64,000 bases of DNA. It comes from Megaleporinus macrocephalus (lineage: Eukaryota > Chordata > Actinopteri > Characiformes > Anostomidae). The stretch lies in the NCBI GenBank assembly GCA_021613375.1, contig CM038719.1:36836120-36900119 (forward strand), written 5' to 3'. Position numbers and translations under genes: made by a program. Below the pieces are notes generated by a model. That model saw only the letters and a program-made list of their open reading frames with translations, made no database searches and was not told where the DNA came from. Below, piece after piece: positions 37,270-50,170 of the stretch; the stretch's first letter is position 1, and each line of letters starts with the position of its first letter.

Positions 37270-38300
37270 ATGCTCAAAGCTTTGCAACCCTGCTTGAATC
37301 AAGCCACAGCCACTCCAGTCAGGTTTTAAGACCCTGGCGGCCTTTCAGTGACCTGATCTCGTCGGATACGGAAGACGGATAATTCTGGATCTGCTGCCGT
37401 TTTCTCAAGAGTGAACTTTTTCTCATGAGTCATCTTTGGAGGGGTGCTTCTCTGTAAGCTGACCACTGATGGTGTCATTTCCTGTTGAAAGCTTGTGGTG
37501 GGATTAATAAGGGGAGCCAAAGAAAAAAGCCAGTCAGAACCGCATGCCCTGCATAGCTACAGCGCACACTCCCACACTCGGCCCCGGGAGTGCAGTTAAA
37601 GCTCAATGGAAAATGACTCCGACTGCGTTAAACAGGAAGAGAGAGATTCAGTGACAGAGATAGTCCACGTCTCTTTTGGTCTACTGCTCCAATTAAAGGG
37701 CCCGACTCATGGAAAACTCAGATGTCCTGACTCTTTTTTTTTAAATGGAGACGTTTGATGTGGTATGTAAACACCATTTCAAAACTCTCCCAGTCCATAA
37801 AGGCCGTATATGGAAACCAAGCGGCCCAGTTTGAATTCACTGTTTTCGGAATGTCATTGAAACCAATGCGTCCACATATATTGGCCTCTTCGGCCTCCAG
37901 AGGTTTAAGCTTTAAGCTGAAGTTAAAAGGTTTCAGTCCAAACTCACATCAGAACAGAGACCATTACCACTGAAGAGACAAACCATTATAACCCACCCAC
38001 AGATGAAGTGTAGAACCAAGGAACACCATACAGGGGGTGCTGGGACTTTCTAATTATTCTCCTGAACCTGTAGAACTTCAATTCTGAGGGTCCCAGAAAC
38101 AACAAATGCTCAAATACAATTTTAAGGGAAAGTCATTGTTTAGTCTGTTCCTCTCACAATTGAACCTAGTGATGCGCTGATCTTCCTCATGGTGGCGCTA
38201 TAGCAAATTCATTTATCCAGTTGCTTCTTCATGGCCTAGAACTATGCCCAGCTCTAAAAATCTCTAAACGCTTTACAGTATGTTGCAGGATATTTTAAAT
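37270..38300. other. no gene recognised
   Basis: Intronic DNA; no exon supported. Confidence 0.4.
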
Positions 38301-38305
38301 ATCAA

Positions 38306-38904
38306 GGGTCTGTCCCAAATCCTAGTGAGCTCCTACATAGGCAGCATTTTACATCATAGTATGCGCTCCAGACACATAGACTGTCCCAATACTTACATAC
38401 CTTAAACATGCTGTCTACTGAGAAACCTTATTTAGACCTGATTTTAAGGAAGCATGAACGCTTCCTCAGCCGCTAAGACAATCCCATGATGCAACACAGG
38501 CTAATCTACGAGCAGTGAAGTGGTTTTAAAATGTGAGTTATTTTGATTCTCTCTGGAGTTTTAATGAGTTTCTGGTCATATAATCACACAAAACAGTTTT
38601 TTATTATCAACTCTGTAACGAGTCCTTCACCATTTACACTTTTATACTCGAGCCATTAGCATTTATGCTAGCAGATTTTTAAGCCTCGGGCTATTGTTTT
38701 GGATGCCGGCTGGTAGCTTAGCAACCAGCTAAACCACCAGTCGCGTGCTGCAGTGGGCGGGAACAAGCTGTGACGCAGTCTCTCTCTAACTAGAGCGTCT
38801 CAGTGATCTGTTTTATGAGGAGAGATGAGGAGAGAACACTGATACTTACACAGCTGCTACCTAGACAGCCTACTTAGACACTCACTAGGATTTGAGACAG
38901 ACCC
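38306..38904 (+). mobile_element. MITE with GGGTCTGTCTCAAATCCTA inverted termini, full-length copy
   Basis: GGGTCTGTCCCAAATCCTAG at the left and CACTAGGATTTGAGACAGACCC at the right. The interior is collinear with 6132-6723, including GTAACGAGTCCTTCACC. Confidence 0.85.
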
Positions 38905-38909
38905 CTAGA

Positions 38910-39950
38910 GTTTGATAGAAAGAGTGAACTCATTTATTAAAAAAGAGGAGATGCGTAAGATCTCTGTTGATGTTTGGAACATTGTCAAACTAGAAAAGAG
39001 CATCAGCAAGTGAGCCAGCATCCTACCAATGCTGGAGTAGCCAGCTGACATGAGTATCCCTGAATCCCCTGGGAAGGAGGCACAACACAGACAATCAGAA
39101 CAGAGATCATTTACATTCATCAGTCTTCTTCATTCTAACGCATTAAACACAATGGAAACAATGATTTATTATTTAGACTAAAACTTACAGGTCACAGAGT
39201 GGCGCTTGAGTGAACCTTAATTATGTTTATGTTATTAAAACAAATGATTAAACACCATTACCAAACCAAACCAGTCATAACACTTCTAAAGCTTTACCAA
39301 AATGTTCCAGAAGTGACCATTTAAGCTTATTTTTACCACTAACACTAGCCAGTTTTGTAGTTGCCAGACTTGCAAACACAGCTATGAGCAGCTATATGGT
39401 ATATAATCATCATACTTTTTTAACACAACACAAGAACGTTTCTGAACTGCAGGGAATCTGGGTTTTGCTACTAACAATTCTGGTACACGTTTACTTTAAA
39501 GCAATGAGGTCTGACTGCTCACCATGTGGTCATGAGGGACAGGGATGCAGTCTCACTTCCTGCTCTGAAATGCAGGGACGTGGCTAGAATAAGGCCCTGC
39601 CCATTAAAATCTTTAATTTGACTTATTTTTAAAAAAAAAAATACATTCAGTACATTCAGTGCTTTTACTGTATTAATAATATGTATTAATATTAGTATTA
39701 TGTATATATTTATATTATTACCAACTCTATGAATTCCTCTGGAATAAACAGACCATAAGATAATCTCTGTAAAGTCCTGAGCTCTGAATAATTAATCATT
39801 CTTGTTACTGTTGGACTGCAGTATGAAGTAATTGAGCTGAACGGTCTACATACTGTACACAGACCACCACCATATATACACTGAGAGTCCGGAGCAGCGG
39901 CCGTCTCCAGATTTACATACACTCTCCACACTGACCATATGAGGCCTGAC
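38910..39950. other. no gene recognised
   Basis: AT-rich intronic DNA with no supported feature. Confidence 0.4.
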
Positions 39951-39952
39951 AC

Positions 39953-39954
39953 CT

Positions 39955-39990
<36 letters not shown>

Positions 39991-39991
39991 T

Positions 39992-40031
<40 letters not shown>

Positions 40032-40070
40032 ATACACACACACTCACACACATACACACACACACAAGGC
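39953..40070. repeat. (CA)n/(TACACA)n microsatellite
   Basis: AC dinucleotides with AT interruptions for about 115 bp. Confidence 0.95.
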
Positions 40071-40128
40071 AGACACGTCAACTCTGTTACATAACACACA
40101 CTCACTCTCTGAGTAGCCAGCGTAAACG

Positions 40129-40173
<45 letters not shown>

Positions 40174-40800
40174 AAGAGACAGAGTATGTGAGAGAGAAAG
40201 AGTGAGTGAGTGAGAGAGTGAGTGAGAGAGAGAGAGTGAGAGAGAAAAAGAAAGACAGAGTATGTGAGAGAGAAAGAGTGAGTGAGTGAGTGAGAGAGAG
40301 TGAGTGAGTGAGAGAGAGAGAGTGAGAGAGAAAAAGAAAGAGACAGAGTGAGTATGTGAGAGAGAAAGAGTGAGTGAGTGAGTGAGAGTGAGTGAGTGAG
40401 AGAGAGAGAGTGAGAGAGAAAAAGAAAGAGCAAGAGTGAGTGAGTAAGAGAGAGAAAGACAGAGATATAGCGAGAGACTGAGAGAGAGAGAGAGTGAGCG
40501 AGAGACATAGAGAGAGATCGTAAGTCAGAGAGAGAGAGAGTAAGAGAGAGAAAAAAGAGAGAGAGAGCAAGAGTGAGTAAGTGAGAGAAAGAGAGAGTAA
40601 GTGAGTGAGAGAGAGAGCGCAGGAGAGAGAGCGGGAGTGAGAGTGAGAGATTGAGTGAGAAAGAGTGAATGAGTGAGAGAGAGAGACAGTAAAAGAGAGA
40701 GAGAATGAGTGAGTGAGAGAGAGAGTGAGTGAGTAAGAGAGTGAGAGAGAATGAGAGAGTGAGAGAGAGAATGAGAGTGAGAGAGTGTGAGAGAGTGAGG
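40129..40800. repeat. (GA)n/(GAGT)n purine-rich tract
   Basis: About 670 bp of GAGA, GAGTGA and GAAAAAG units, nearly pure purine on plus. It contains internal duplicated blocks of GTATGTGAGAGAGAAAGAGT. Any open frame here (Ser/Leu-rich) is an artefact. Confidence 0.95.
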
Positions 40801-41311
40801 CTCAGCTATAGTTAGCTGTATGTGTGTTGTGACTGAAACACAAACCACTAACGACACAAACGCTTTATTATGTCTATCAGACGAGTGTCACTCAGGAAAC
40901 TCAGTCCAACGACCAGCACTGCGTCTGAGTTTCACTGTTCAGTCAATAAAATATATCAGATATTCAGCTTCAGCTTCACAGTCATCAGTCTTCCTGAAAC
41001 ATAGAGCCTACAAACGATTGGCCTAATAAATGACCTGTCAGTTATTTAATCCCAGCTATTGTTAAAAACACAGAGGTGACTGAAACACCTGGAAGGTTTA
41101 AGCGCTGACATCAAGTAATTCCCACAGCAGGCTGTTCCTTCAGCTGGCTAGATTACAAAAATGGCAGATTTAGACTTTCTTTTATTTAAAGCTGTATTAC
41201 ATATGATTTTTGGTTAAAACTGATAAAAATAATATTAGTGAGGGATGAGATTTAGAAAAACCTGCTCAAATATGAGACTGCTAGTCACAGGCATTGGGTC
41301 GGAGGCTTTTC

Positions 41312-41312
<1 letters not shown>

Positions 41313-41386
<74 letters not shown>
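41313..41386. repeat. (AT)n microsatellite
   Basis: About 74 bp of AT. Confidence 0.95.
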
Positions 41387-41388
<2 letters not shown>

Positions 41389-41396
41389 AATATATG

Positions 41397-41970
41397 CAGA
41401 GGTGGCAGAAGTACATGAGTTCCTTACTTAAGTAAAAAAGTAAAAAAACTTACATTTTTTACACTAGTAAAAGTATAAAAGTACATGCTCCCAAATGTAC
41501 TTAAAGTATAAAAGTAAAAGTATTTCTTCAAAAAAAATTCTCTAATTTCTTTAACACGGTGTCTTTGCTATGAGTTCTTGCTTCTTTGGGAAACACAATA
41601 GGCATCTCATTCGCCAAGAGGTGTCTTGTTTGTTTGTTTCTTTTCCGAGCGCTCACTGCTGAGGCCTGAAAGCTGTCAAAGTAGCCAATCACAGCCCCCC
41701 TCTCCCCTCCCCCCTTCACATCCAGTAGGATTATGATTTGTGCTTCACTGGTACCCTGAATAGATTAAAAAACCATAAATAAGGAGATAAAAGATTGTTT
41801 AAACTAAAGTAACGAGTCTGTCTTCAAAATGTAGTGAGTAAAAAGTATAGATTTGTCTTTTGAAATGTAGTGAGTACAAGTAAAAAGTATTAGGTGACAG
41901 AAATACTTAAGTAAAGTACAGATACCAAAAAAGTACTTAAGTACGTGTACTTTGTTACTTACCACCTCTG
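41397..41970. mobile_element. hAT-like MITE with CAGAGGTGG inverted termini
   Basis: Left end CAGAGGTGGCAGAAGTACAT; right end TTTGTTACTTACCACCTCTG. The subterminal DNA is dense in AAGTA motifs. Flanks AATATATG (41389-41396) and AATGTATG (41971-41978) are a one-mismatch 8-bp target duplication. Confidence 0.8.
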
Positions 41971-41979
41971 AATGTATGG

Positions 41980-42735
41980 AATATGCATACAATACATAAT
42001 ATGTCCACATACTATTGTCCCAACAGATGGTCTCAAATGACCTCAGCATCAACACTATACTGATGAAGCTGACTCTTCAGGCTAAATCAGTTCAGGCTAA
42101 ATCAGTACTGGTACCAGTTTACCAGTTTACTCAAACACAAAATACCACAGTATCAACATCCACGTGACGAAGCGGAGTGCACACTGGCGTGCTAACAGAA
42201 GAATGGCTGGAGCTGGCAGTGGAGGAGTGTCTGCTCACACAGGCAGCTACTGGAGCTTTGGCAGTCAGACACAAAGGTCACTTAAAAACATTCTGCAGTG
42301 GAATATTCCCACCAGCTCCCTTCAAGACCCCCCAGTCCAAATCACCAGCGCTTCTCCAATATGGGCGGAGACATGGAGGAGAAAGCAGAAGTGAAAATGT
42401 TGGCACCTACTTCTGGCACAGAGTCTGTTTTAGTGCATGTAATAGTGATTTTGTAAAGTGCGGACCACTAAGGCAGGGGAACTCGAAAAAAAAACTTGGG
42501 GTTAGAGTTCAGGGTGACTGCTGGGATTTGAAGCCGGGCCCCACCTTGCCAAGCGAAGAGGGAGTATGATTTTGGAAGAGATGGAGGAGCTGGGGAGGTG
42601 GTGGGGTGTGAATTTTGTCACAAGAGGGTGAGGGCATACAATGATGGAGAGGAGGAGTTTGGGTGTGGTCCTTCTCCCAAACGTAAGTTATTTCATAACT
42701 TCATGTATAAACATTAATACAAGTGGTTTATATAC
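41980..42735. other. no gene recognised
   Basis: An open plus frame near 42177-42569 has no recognisable family. Confidence 0.4.
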
Positions 42736-42739
42736 AGTT

Positions 42740-42742
<3 letters not shown>

Positions 42743-42824
<82 letters not shown>
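42743..42824. repeat. (AT)n microsatellite
   Basis: About 80 bp of AT. Confidence 0.95.
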
Positions 42825-42826
<2 letters not shown>

Positions 42827-42870
42827 CTGCTGCTAGAAAGTATTAACCAGTATTTAGTTACCATTGTTAC

Positions 42871-43331
42871 TAGGGGTGTAAGAAAATATCAAATATTGCG
42901 GTATTATTATAGTATTTTAGTATTGATTCTCAAAAACACAGTATCGATTATTAACCAACAGTTTACATTCCTGGCAGACAGTGAATTAGTGTGTGTTGTG
43001 TTTAAACCTCTGACCACTAGATGGCAGTGTTGTAATCAATTTTCAGCTCCACTCCAACATTAACAAGCAGCACAAGGGTGCAAAGCTATTGAAGGCATTG
43101 ACAAACCTGTTCATACAGTGGTGTGTTTTTATGGTAGGATATAAAAAAATCACAGTATATCACTTTACTTGCAATATCACAGTATATATTGTATATAGTA
43201 TAATTAGAGTATGTTGCAATATATCTTATCTTCTTAATATCTTCTTATATAACTTATATATATATCTCTTGATCCCAGTATCACGATACATATTGTATCA
43301 CCAATATGGTTCTTGGCAATACACAGCCCTA
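42871..43331 (-). mobile_element. hAT-like MITE 'TAGGGCTGTGTATTGG' family, reverse, both ends present
   Basis: TAGGGGTGTAAGAAAATATC at the left; TTCTTGGCAATACACAGCCCTA at the right. Flanks ATTGTTAC and GTTGTTAT share six of eight bases, a plausible decayed target duplication. Confidence 0.8.
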
Positions 43332-43489
43332 GTTGTTATGTTGTTTAAGCAGCTAGCTCAGCGACTGCTATGTTCACATCCCTCTTAACACAACTCAATA
43401 TGATCAGAGCCATGTACTGACTAACTTGTGTTTTGTTCTTTAGTATTTATTCCCTATTATATTTATTAAATGTATTGGTCTGCACTGTG

Positions 43490-43600
43490 TGTGTTATATA
43501 TATATTTTGTGTTGCACTATATGGTTCTTGTGTGAACTCTGTTACGTTTCATTGTGTACTTATATAAAGCTGAAATGACAAAGTTTCTTAAAACCCTGAA
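43490..43600 (+). mobile_element. possible LINE 3' end
   Basis: TTTCATTGTGTACTTATATA then AAGCTGAAATGACAAAG resembles the 3' ends of fish LINEs and the phrase at about 21868-21895. Confidence 0.4.
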
Positions 43601-43604
43601 ACCT

Positions 43605-43940
43605 TGTGTAAAGTACACTGTAGAGAGACCGAACTGTCCTACCGTGTATGTTAGCCAAGCTGCTCAGTACTCAGTGCGCAGTGCTCAGTACTCGGGCGTG
43701 CAGCGTGTTACTTTAAATTAACCGCCTATCTGTAGGCTGAGCTGTATGTAGGGGTTGCTACTCTCTTGTTGCATGGACTGAGTGTGTTTGCACAGTGTTT
43801 ATATGGCTATAGAGGACATTCAGCTACAGCTCAACCAACCAAAAAGACCTTTAACAGCTCAGAACAGGAGCCTGCCGATGTGTTAGCCTCGTTAGTCTTT
43901 ATGTGACTCCTGCTGTCCCTGTGATTTGAAGACAGATGAG
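43605..43940. other. no gene recognised
   Basis: Short CAGTACTCAGTGCGCAGTGC repetition near 43658-43690; otherwise nothing. Confidence 0.4.
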
Positions 43941-44014
<74 letters not shown>

Positions 44015-44057
44015 ATATATATATAAAATATATATATTTTTTTTTTTTTTTTTTTTT
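43940..44057. repeat. (AT)n with T-run
   Basis: About 70 bp of AT, imperfect AT, then about 18 T. Confidence 0.95.
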
Positions 44058-44444
44058 GTAGTAACGCATAGGCAGCTAGTGCATGTGATTTATATTGACT
44101 AGGTTTGAATGATGTAACTGTACAATAAGGCACATTATCCTCAATTACACTAACAACTACTTCACCCGCAGTAATTCATTATGGTAACTCGGTATTGGTG
44201 AGTACTAAAATAATGAGTACTCTGAAAAATTGGTATTGATATCGACAATAGTAGCAAATTAACTTCGACCCTTCACCAAGATCTGGCCGAGTTCTCTTTA
44301 AATACAATTTCAATGTGCTTTCAATCATTCGATTCATCTGCTCGAGGAAGGGGTCCGACGCACAAACCATGTTAGGAAATGTACAATTACACTCTGAAAC
44401 ACTTCTTATACTAACCCAAACCAGAACTAACTAAAAAGGACTAG

Positions 44445-44832
44445 ACCACCAGGGCCCCCCATAACCTGGCACCAACCAGTTCTCCTTTCCATTCGTGCCA
44501 TTTGCTACATCCTTGACTGCATCGCTGTATCATCCTGATGTAGCACCTCTACAGCTTCTAAAGCTTTTACCTTCAGACTCAGCTTTAGTTTAATAAACTG
44601 TAAATACTGTTCCACCAGAGGAGGATGGGTCTCAGCTTGTGAGTCTGGTTCCTCTCAAGGTTCCTTCCTCCAGTTTTGAAGGAGTTGTTCTCGCCACCGT
44701 CACCTCTGGCTTGCTCACAGTGGATAAAGTGTTGTGACTTAATGTTTTTATGCTTTCAAACTCCAGTAAAACTGCTTTGTGACAACATCGTTGTAAAAAG
44801 CGCTACACAAATAAACTTCACTTGACTTGAAT
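44445..44832 (+). mobile_element. 3' end of a non-LTR retrotransposon (class uncertain)
   Basis: The phrases GAGTCTGGTTCCTCTCAAGG, TCCTTCCTCCAG, GGCTTGCTCACAGTGGATAA and GCTTTGTGACAACATCGTTG with GTAAAAAGCGCTACACAAAT and a TTGACTTGA tail form a widespread teleost repeat 3' end. No protein remains. Confidence 0.6.
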
Positions 44833-45122
44833 TTCCACCATTTCCAAAATCCCCAAAAAGTAAGCACTGGATCTTCAAAATTAACCTGAAATCAATATAA
44901 ATCTAAGAAATCCAATTTCAAATTTTATCTTAATAACCTAAATAATTCTCTAAAATCTAAATAATAGTAAACAAATCAATACAACGTACAAAAATCCTAA
45001 ACCAAACATAAAAATCTATATTCAGGTCTACAAAAAACAAATAAATATATAATTAATTCCTTAAACGGTTAGCTGTAGCAATGCAGATTTGTCTTTGAGC
45101 TGTTACTGCTTCATACATTTTA

Positions 45123-45126
<4 letters not shown>

Positions 45127-45190
<64 letters not shown>
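45127..45190. repeat. (AT)n microsatellite
   Basis: About 64 bp of AT. Confidence 0.95.
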
Positions 45191-45193
<3 letters not shown>

Positions 45194-45275
45194 CATCATG
45201 TCTGAAGCATTTTAGGGGCTTGTAGTTTACCTAGTTTGCATTGAGGTTTGATCTGGTCTGTCATTGCAGCCTATT

Positions 45276-45414
45276 GGATGGATGGATGGATGGATGGATG
45301 GATGGATGGATGGATGGATGGATGGATGGATGGATGGATGGATGGATGGATGGATGGATGGATGGATGGATGGATGGATGGATGGATGGATGGATGGATG
45401 GATGGATGGATGGA
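45276..45414. repeat. (GGAT)n tetranucleotide microsatellite
   Basis: About 35 uninterrupted units. It yields open frames of repeated WMDG or IHPS, which are not genes. Confidence 0.98.
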
Positions 45415-45419
45415 GATAT

Positions 45420-48150
45420 AACCACAATGTATCATGGAGTGAAGCTCAAGCACACTTCTACATAACATTTCCACAGCAGAGGTGCACAAAGTATCCTAAA
45501 CCAAACTAAAAAGACTGTGATAATTAACTAATGATATATTGTGCAGCTCTAATGTATATACAGTATATTAGCAGTACAATGAGAACTTTCCCAGTCTTGA
45601 CCTTGCCTCAGATCAACCCCCCCCCCACCTCCAGCTGAGCTTCAAAGCTGCTGTATCTCTCTGTGTAGGTGAGCCAAGATAGCAGAGATCACAACAGTAA
45701 TGGCAAGAGCATGAAAATAATGAGTCGGTGTCTGATAGGTCCTATCAGCAGCCCCACTTTCTCGTGTCCTCAGTTGGCTTTTTCTCCCGCCAATCGTTTT
45801 TCCGTGCTCTACTTTCCATCTCACCTATTCTCCACATGACGTTCTCGGATGCTTATCGTGAGGTTTTCCGTGCTAACGTCACCCAGCACGACGCAGGACA
45901 CTTTTCTCACAGCTCAGTTGCTCTGTTGACGGGAATAACTTTCTTTTCCCCATAAATTTACTCTCACCTTCTGAATATCATAACTTGGTTGATTCCTCTG
46001 TCATTTCCTGATCTCTTTAAAAGTCTAATCTAAACTTAACAGTGAAATAAGAGGATTACTACAATGCTTGCCAAGTTTAAATACAATGAAGGCCTTCTCT
46101 GAAGATCTCGGAGGCCTAACTTAAATGCGAGATATTGCAATTACAATGTTATTGCTGTCCAAAGAAAAACAAGTGCACCCGACTTGGCGACTATTAATGT
46201 AAGTCAATGGAACCAGAATTTTTTTTTTTTCAAAAAAATTATTTTGGAGCGTTTCCATTGGTCCATTAGGCATTTTCATTGGTCTGTTAAGCATTTCCAT
46301 TGGTCCATGAAATGTTCACATTTGTTTTTTCAGATTTTTTATATGCTTAACAGCAACACCTCTCAAAATGCCATCAAATCATGGCCTTATTTGGTCTAAT
46401 TCCCAAAAATTCTACGGTTTCAGCTGTTTACTCTGATGCTTTTGCATTTTGCACACTTTTAGCTGGCTCACAGACTTTGCTTTATTCTTGTATCTTGAAA
46501 AAATGAGACACACACTTAGAGGCAACACATGGCAATATCTTCATATATGGACCCCCTTTTGCTCTTCAATCCAAGAGTCATAACGGCCTGATCTGCATAG
46601 TGTATTTCAAAAAGGCAATCGGTTATGTTATACTATTCTTGTTATTATTATTGTTATTATTATTATTTTTGGTTTGTTTGTTTTTATATTTTTTATTTAT
46701 TTACTTTTCCCCTCTTCTATGTTTCAAGATATTTGTGCATTTACCCATACCAAGTGACAGGGTGGGTGAGGGAGGGCGTGGTTGAGGGTCTTAGATGTAT
46801 TTTGGGAGACACTGCTGAGTGATGTACATGTTGGTCACCTCTGTTTCAACCCAATACACAAAAATGGTCAAAAATAAATAAATAAAATGCCATCAAATCA
46901 TAATGTAAATATACCAGCATTGCTATTTCATCACAAACACCCACCAAACATGCATACAGTTACAAACTGTAGTCCATCTGGTGCTGCACACATGCCTGGC
47001 CCACCCTTTCACCTCACCTACCAATGGAAAGAAACCACCACAGGACCACTGGTGATGCAGAGAGGGGTTTTATAGGCCATAGCACACTTGGCAAAGGCTA
47101 CGATGTGCAGACCTTCAACCTTCAAAGTCTACAGGTTAATACAGGTTGTGTGAATCTTTGGAGACCCAAACATGCCCTCGTCCACTTGACCTCACCATTT
47201 CCAGCCCCGAGGTCATCATAGTGTTCCCTGCTTTCATTTATTATTAGTTCGAGGGATGTTCATTAGATGAGCTATCAGTGGGATAAGGGACCGAATGACC
47301 ACAGGTATGGATAGCATAAGCAGCCCGGCCTAGACAAAGCTGTTTATTAGTCATAGCGGGAAATTCATGGATTCACTCCTCCGTACTCAGTTGGGTCACT
47401 AAATGGTTCCACATGATTAAAGACTATCAGCTGTGTCTGAAAGACTCATCGTTTTGATCCTGGATATGATTAAAAGTGAAGGATACAATGGTTCTGAACT
47501 TAAGCAGTCCTTGGCGTGGGTCCCGTCCTCGCTCCAGGTCTTGGAAGGTCAAGACTTCCACTTATCCTGCTGGATCGGCACAGCAGGGGTGGAGCCTACT
47601 CCCTCAACAACCGGACAGGGCCAAACTGACACACCACGGTGGTGGTGGGGAGGATAGATGAGGGGAAGTGGAGTCAGTTTGAAGACTGGTGTAGGCCAGT
47701 CTTTATTGGTTGTGAGTAATGAATGAATGACTAGTCTTCCTGGCAGAACTAGTGCTGGGACGGCGCTATGCTCTAAAACAGTCTCAGGGCTATTCCTGTT
47801 AGCAAACGCTGAATGTGCCAACGTAAACACAGTCTGTCAGTAAGCACCAATAGAAACCACCTCAGTCGGTGATGGGTTCATTGATTTCCTGAATAAGCCT
47901 ACAAGAGCAGCTAGGCGGGTGAATGTCAGGGCTTGTGTGAGGACAGGTGGCAATCATCTCAGCTTCACTCATCATTTTACAGAGTTATGAACTTAAGTCC
48001 CAATGCTAGGACTGAGCCGGCTCATCATCTACGTCTGGACGTCACTGTTTATTACATACTCATTACTACATCACTGTCCAAAAAATATATGTATCTCCTT
48101 TTTTGTGATTTTTATTTTTTGGCTTGATGAACCAATAGAAATGTTGTGGT
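45420..48150. other. no gene recognised
   Basis: About 2.7 kb of intron. A copy of the CAAAGAAAAACAAG repeat lies at about 46145-46320 and a T-rich patch at 46625-46720. No exon or terminus supported. Confidence 0.4.
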
Positions 48151-48159
48151 TCCTTAGTA

Positions 48160-49290
48160 TACTTAGCTCAACTCAGCTTAACTCAGCCTAGCTCAACTCA
48201 GCCCAGCTCAACTCATTTTAACTCAGCTCAGCCTAGCTCATCTCAGTTCAGCTCAACTCAACTGAACTCCACTCAATTTAGCTCAGGTGAATTTAACTCA
48301 ACTCCACTCAACTCAGTTAAGCTCAGCTCAACTCAACTTCTCTCAACTCAGCTCAAGTCAGTTTACCTCTGCTCAACTCAGCTCCACTCAAGTGAACTTA
48401 GCTCAAGTGTATTGAACTCAACTCTAATCAACTTGAGTTAAGCTTAGCTCAACTCAGCTCCACTCAAGTGAACTTGACTTAATTTAGCTCAACTCAGCTC
48501 AACTTCACTCAACTTAACTCAACTCAGCTTACCTCAGCTTCAATCAACTCATCTCAACTCAGCTTAACTCAGCTCAACTCAACTCAGCTTAGGTCAGCTC
48601 AACTTAACTTAGCTCAGCCTAGCTCAGCTCAGCTCAGCTCAAGTGAATTGAACTCAACTCCATTCAACTCAACTCAGTTAAGGTCAGCTTGGCTCAGCTT
48701 CACTCAACTCATCTCAACTCAGCTTAACTCAGCTCGGCTCGGCTCAACTAAACTCAGCTTAGGTCAGCTCAGCTCAGCTCAACTTAGCTCAAGTGAATTG
48801 AACTCAACTCCATTCAACTCAACTCAGTTAAGGTCAGCTTGGCTCAGCTCAGCTCAAGTGAATTGAACTCAACTCCATTCAACTCAACTCAGTTAAGGTC
48901 AGCTTGGCTCAGCTTCACTCAACTCATCTCAACTCAGCTTAACTCAGCTCGGCTCGGCTCAACTAAACTCAGCTTAGGTCAGCTCAGCTCAGCTCAACTT
49001 AGCTCAAGTGAATTGAACTCAACTCCATTCAACTCAACTCAGTTAAGGTCAGCTTGGCTCAGCTTCACTCAACTCATCTCAACTCAGCTTAACTCAGCTC
49101 GGCTCGGCTCAACTAAACTCAGCTTAGGTCAGCTCAGCTCAACTTAGCTCAAGTGAATTGAACTCAACTCCACTCAACTCAACTCAGTTAAGGTCTGCTC
49201 AACTCAGCTTCGCTAAACTCAGCTCAACTCAACTCAGCTCAGTTTAACCAAACTCAACTAAATTCTACTCAGCTCAGCTCAACTCAGAAA
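48160..49290. repeat. AGCTCAACTC pentamer satellite, block 1 (150-bp higher-order unit)
   Basis: Built of 5-bp words CTCAA, CTCAG, CTTAA and GGCTC. The marker AAGTGAATTGAACTCAACTC occurs at 48641, 48791, 48856, 49006 and 49151, so the higher-order period is 150 bp (30 pentamers) with one 65-bp short unit. Because 150 is a multiple of 3, it gives open frames with a 50-residue Ser/Leu/Thr repeat that I do not regard as protein. Confidence 0.9.
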
Positions 49291-49699
49291 GCACAAGCAG
49301 TGTTTGTCCTCTCCTGTAAAGTTACCATGGAGACACTAGTTTTTCTTTGGACTGCGGCGATACACTACACATACACAGTTTATTATGTGCGTGCTTTCAG
49401 TCTTATTGTCATCGTGAGCAGCGGGCAGTGGTCATCCTGGTCCAGATGACTGCGCAGTCCACTGGGAAGCCCGCTGAGCAGTCCAGGCCTGCGGGCGACC
49501 CGCTGTATATTACAGACGTGATGATGTTTTTCTTGTTAAGATTCGTTGGTGTACAATTACGGGTCGAGTCTACGTCCATGTCCTCTCCTCAAAGCCTCGG
49601 CGCACATGCCAGGCCCTGCTCCAGATGAAGGGAAGTATTTCATTGCTCCATCTGGCAGGAGTTTCAGAGACAGTGGGTATGGATTTCAGCCTGCGCGTC

Positions 49700-49830
49700 C
49701 AAAACAGGAGAAAAACAAAGAGCGGTAAGCGGAGCACGCACCAGTGGAATGCTGCGCTTCGCTCCAGCGAAGGAGAAGCGAGCGGCGGGCGGGAAAGCGG
49801 TGGCGGGGCGGTAGGTAAGCAGGGAACTGA
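49700..49830. promoter_or_regulatory. small CpG-rich patch
   Basis: GCTGCGCTTCGCTCCAGCGA and GAGCGGCGGGCGGGAAAGCG, with GGGGCGG, give a local CpG and GC-box density unlike the surrounding intron. A GCG-GTAAGC donor-like site on plus is at about 49723-49731. It could be an internal promoter of either strand. No coding exon was recognised. Confidence 0.35.
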
Positions 49831-50170
49831 GAGCACTGATAAGGGTGGAGACAGTCTGAGTGAAGTGGAGTGATTGTGTGCAGACTGTTTCCTCTGGCTG
49901 CCTCTGTCCAAGGGATTAGCCTGCCTGTCTGTCTGCAGGTAGAATAGCACTGGATGAACTGGTGTAGCTCGCTGAACCTTTCAGTAGGAGCGAGGGAAAC
50001 TCTGAACAGCAGCGAACATCTAAAATACGTTCTATTGTATCATTTTTCAATATCATTTGAACACGACAGCTGCTCTGTATATCCTGTGAATGATTCACGA
50101 TGAATGGACCAATAGAAATGCTCCAAAATCACTAGTAATAAAACCTCTGTACATTAACTTACACTGAAAC

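Noticed and set aside
42164..42569. 130-codon plus frame.
   Set aside because: Not recognised, antisense to septin 9 and without splice or promoter context.
45227..45509. IHPS and WMDG repeat frames.
   Set aside because: Translations of a (GGAT)n microsatellite.
48648..49147. Plus-strand open frames with a 50-residue Ser/Thr/Leu repeat.
   Set aside because: They arise because the pentamer satellite has a 150-bp period divisible by three. No coding signature or flanking gene structure.
49570..49950. 126-codon minus frame in the CpG patch as another septin 9 first exon.
   Set aside because: No phase 1 donor with a family-like peptide was found; only the CpG patch itself is reported.
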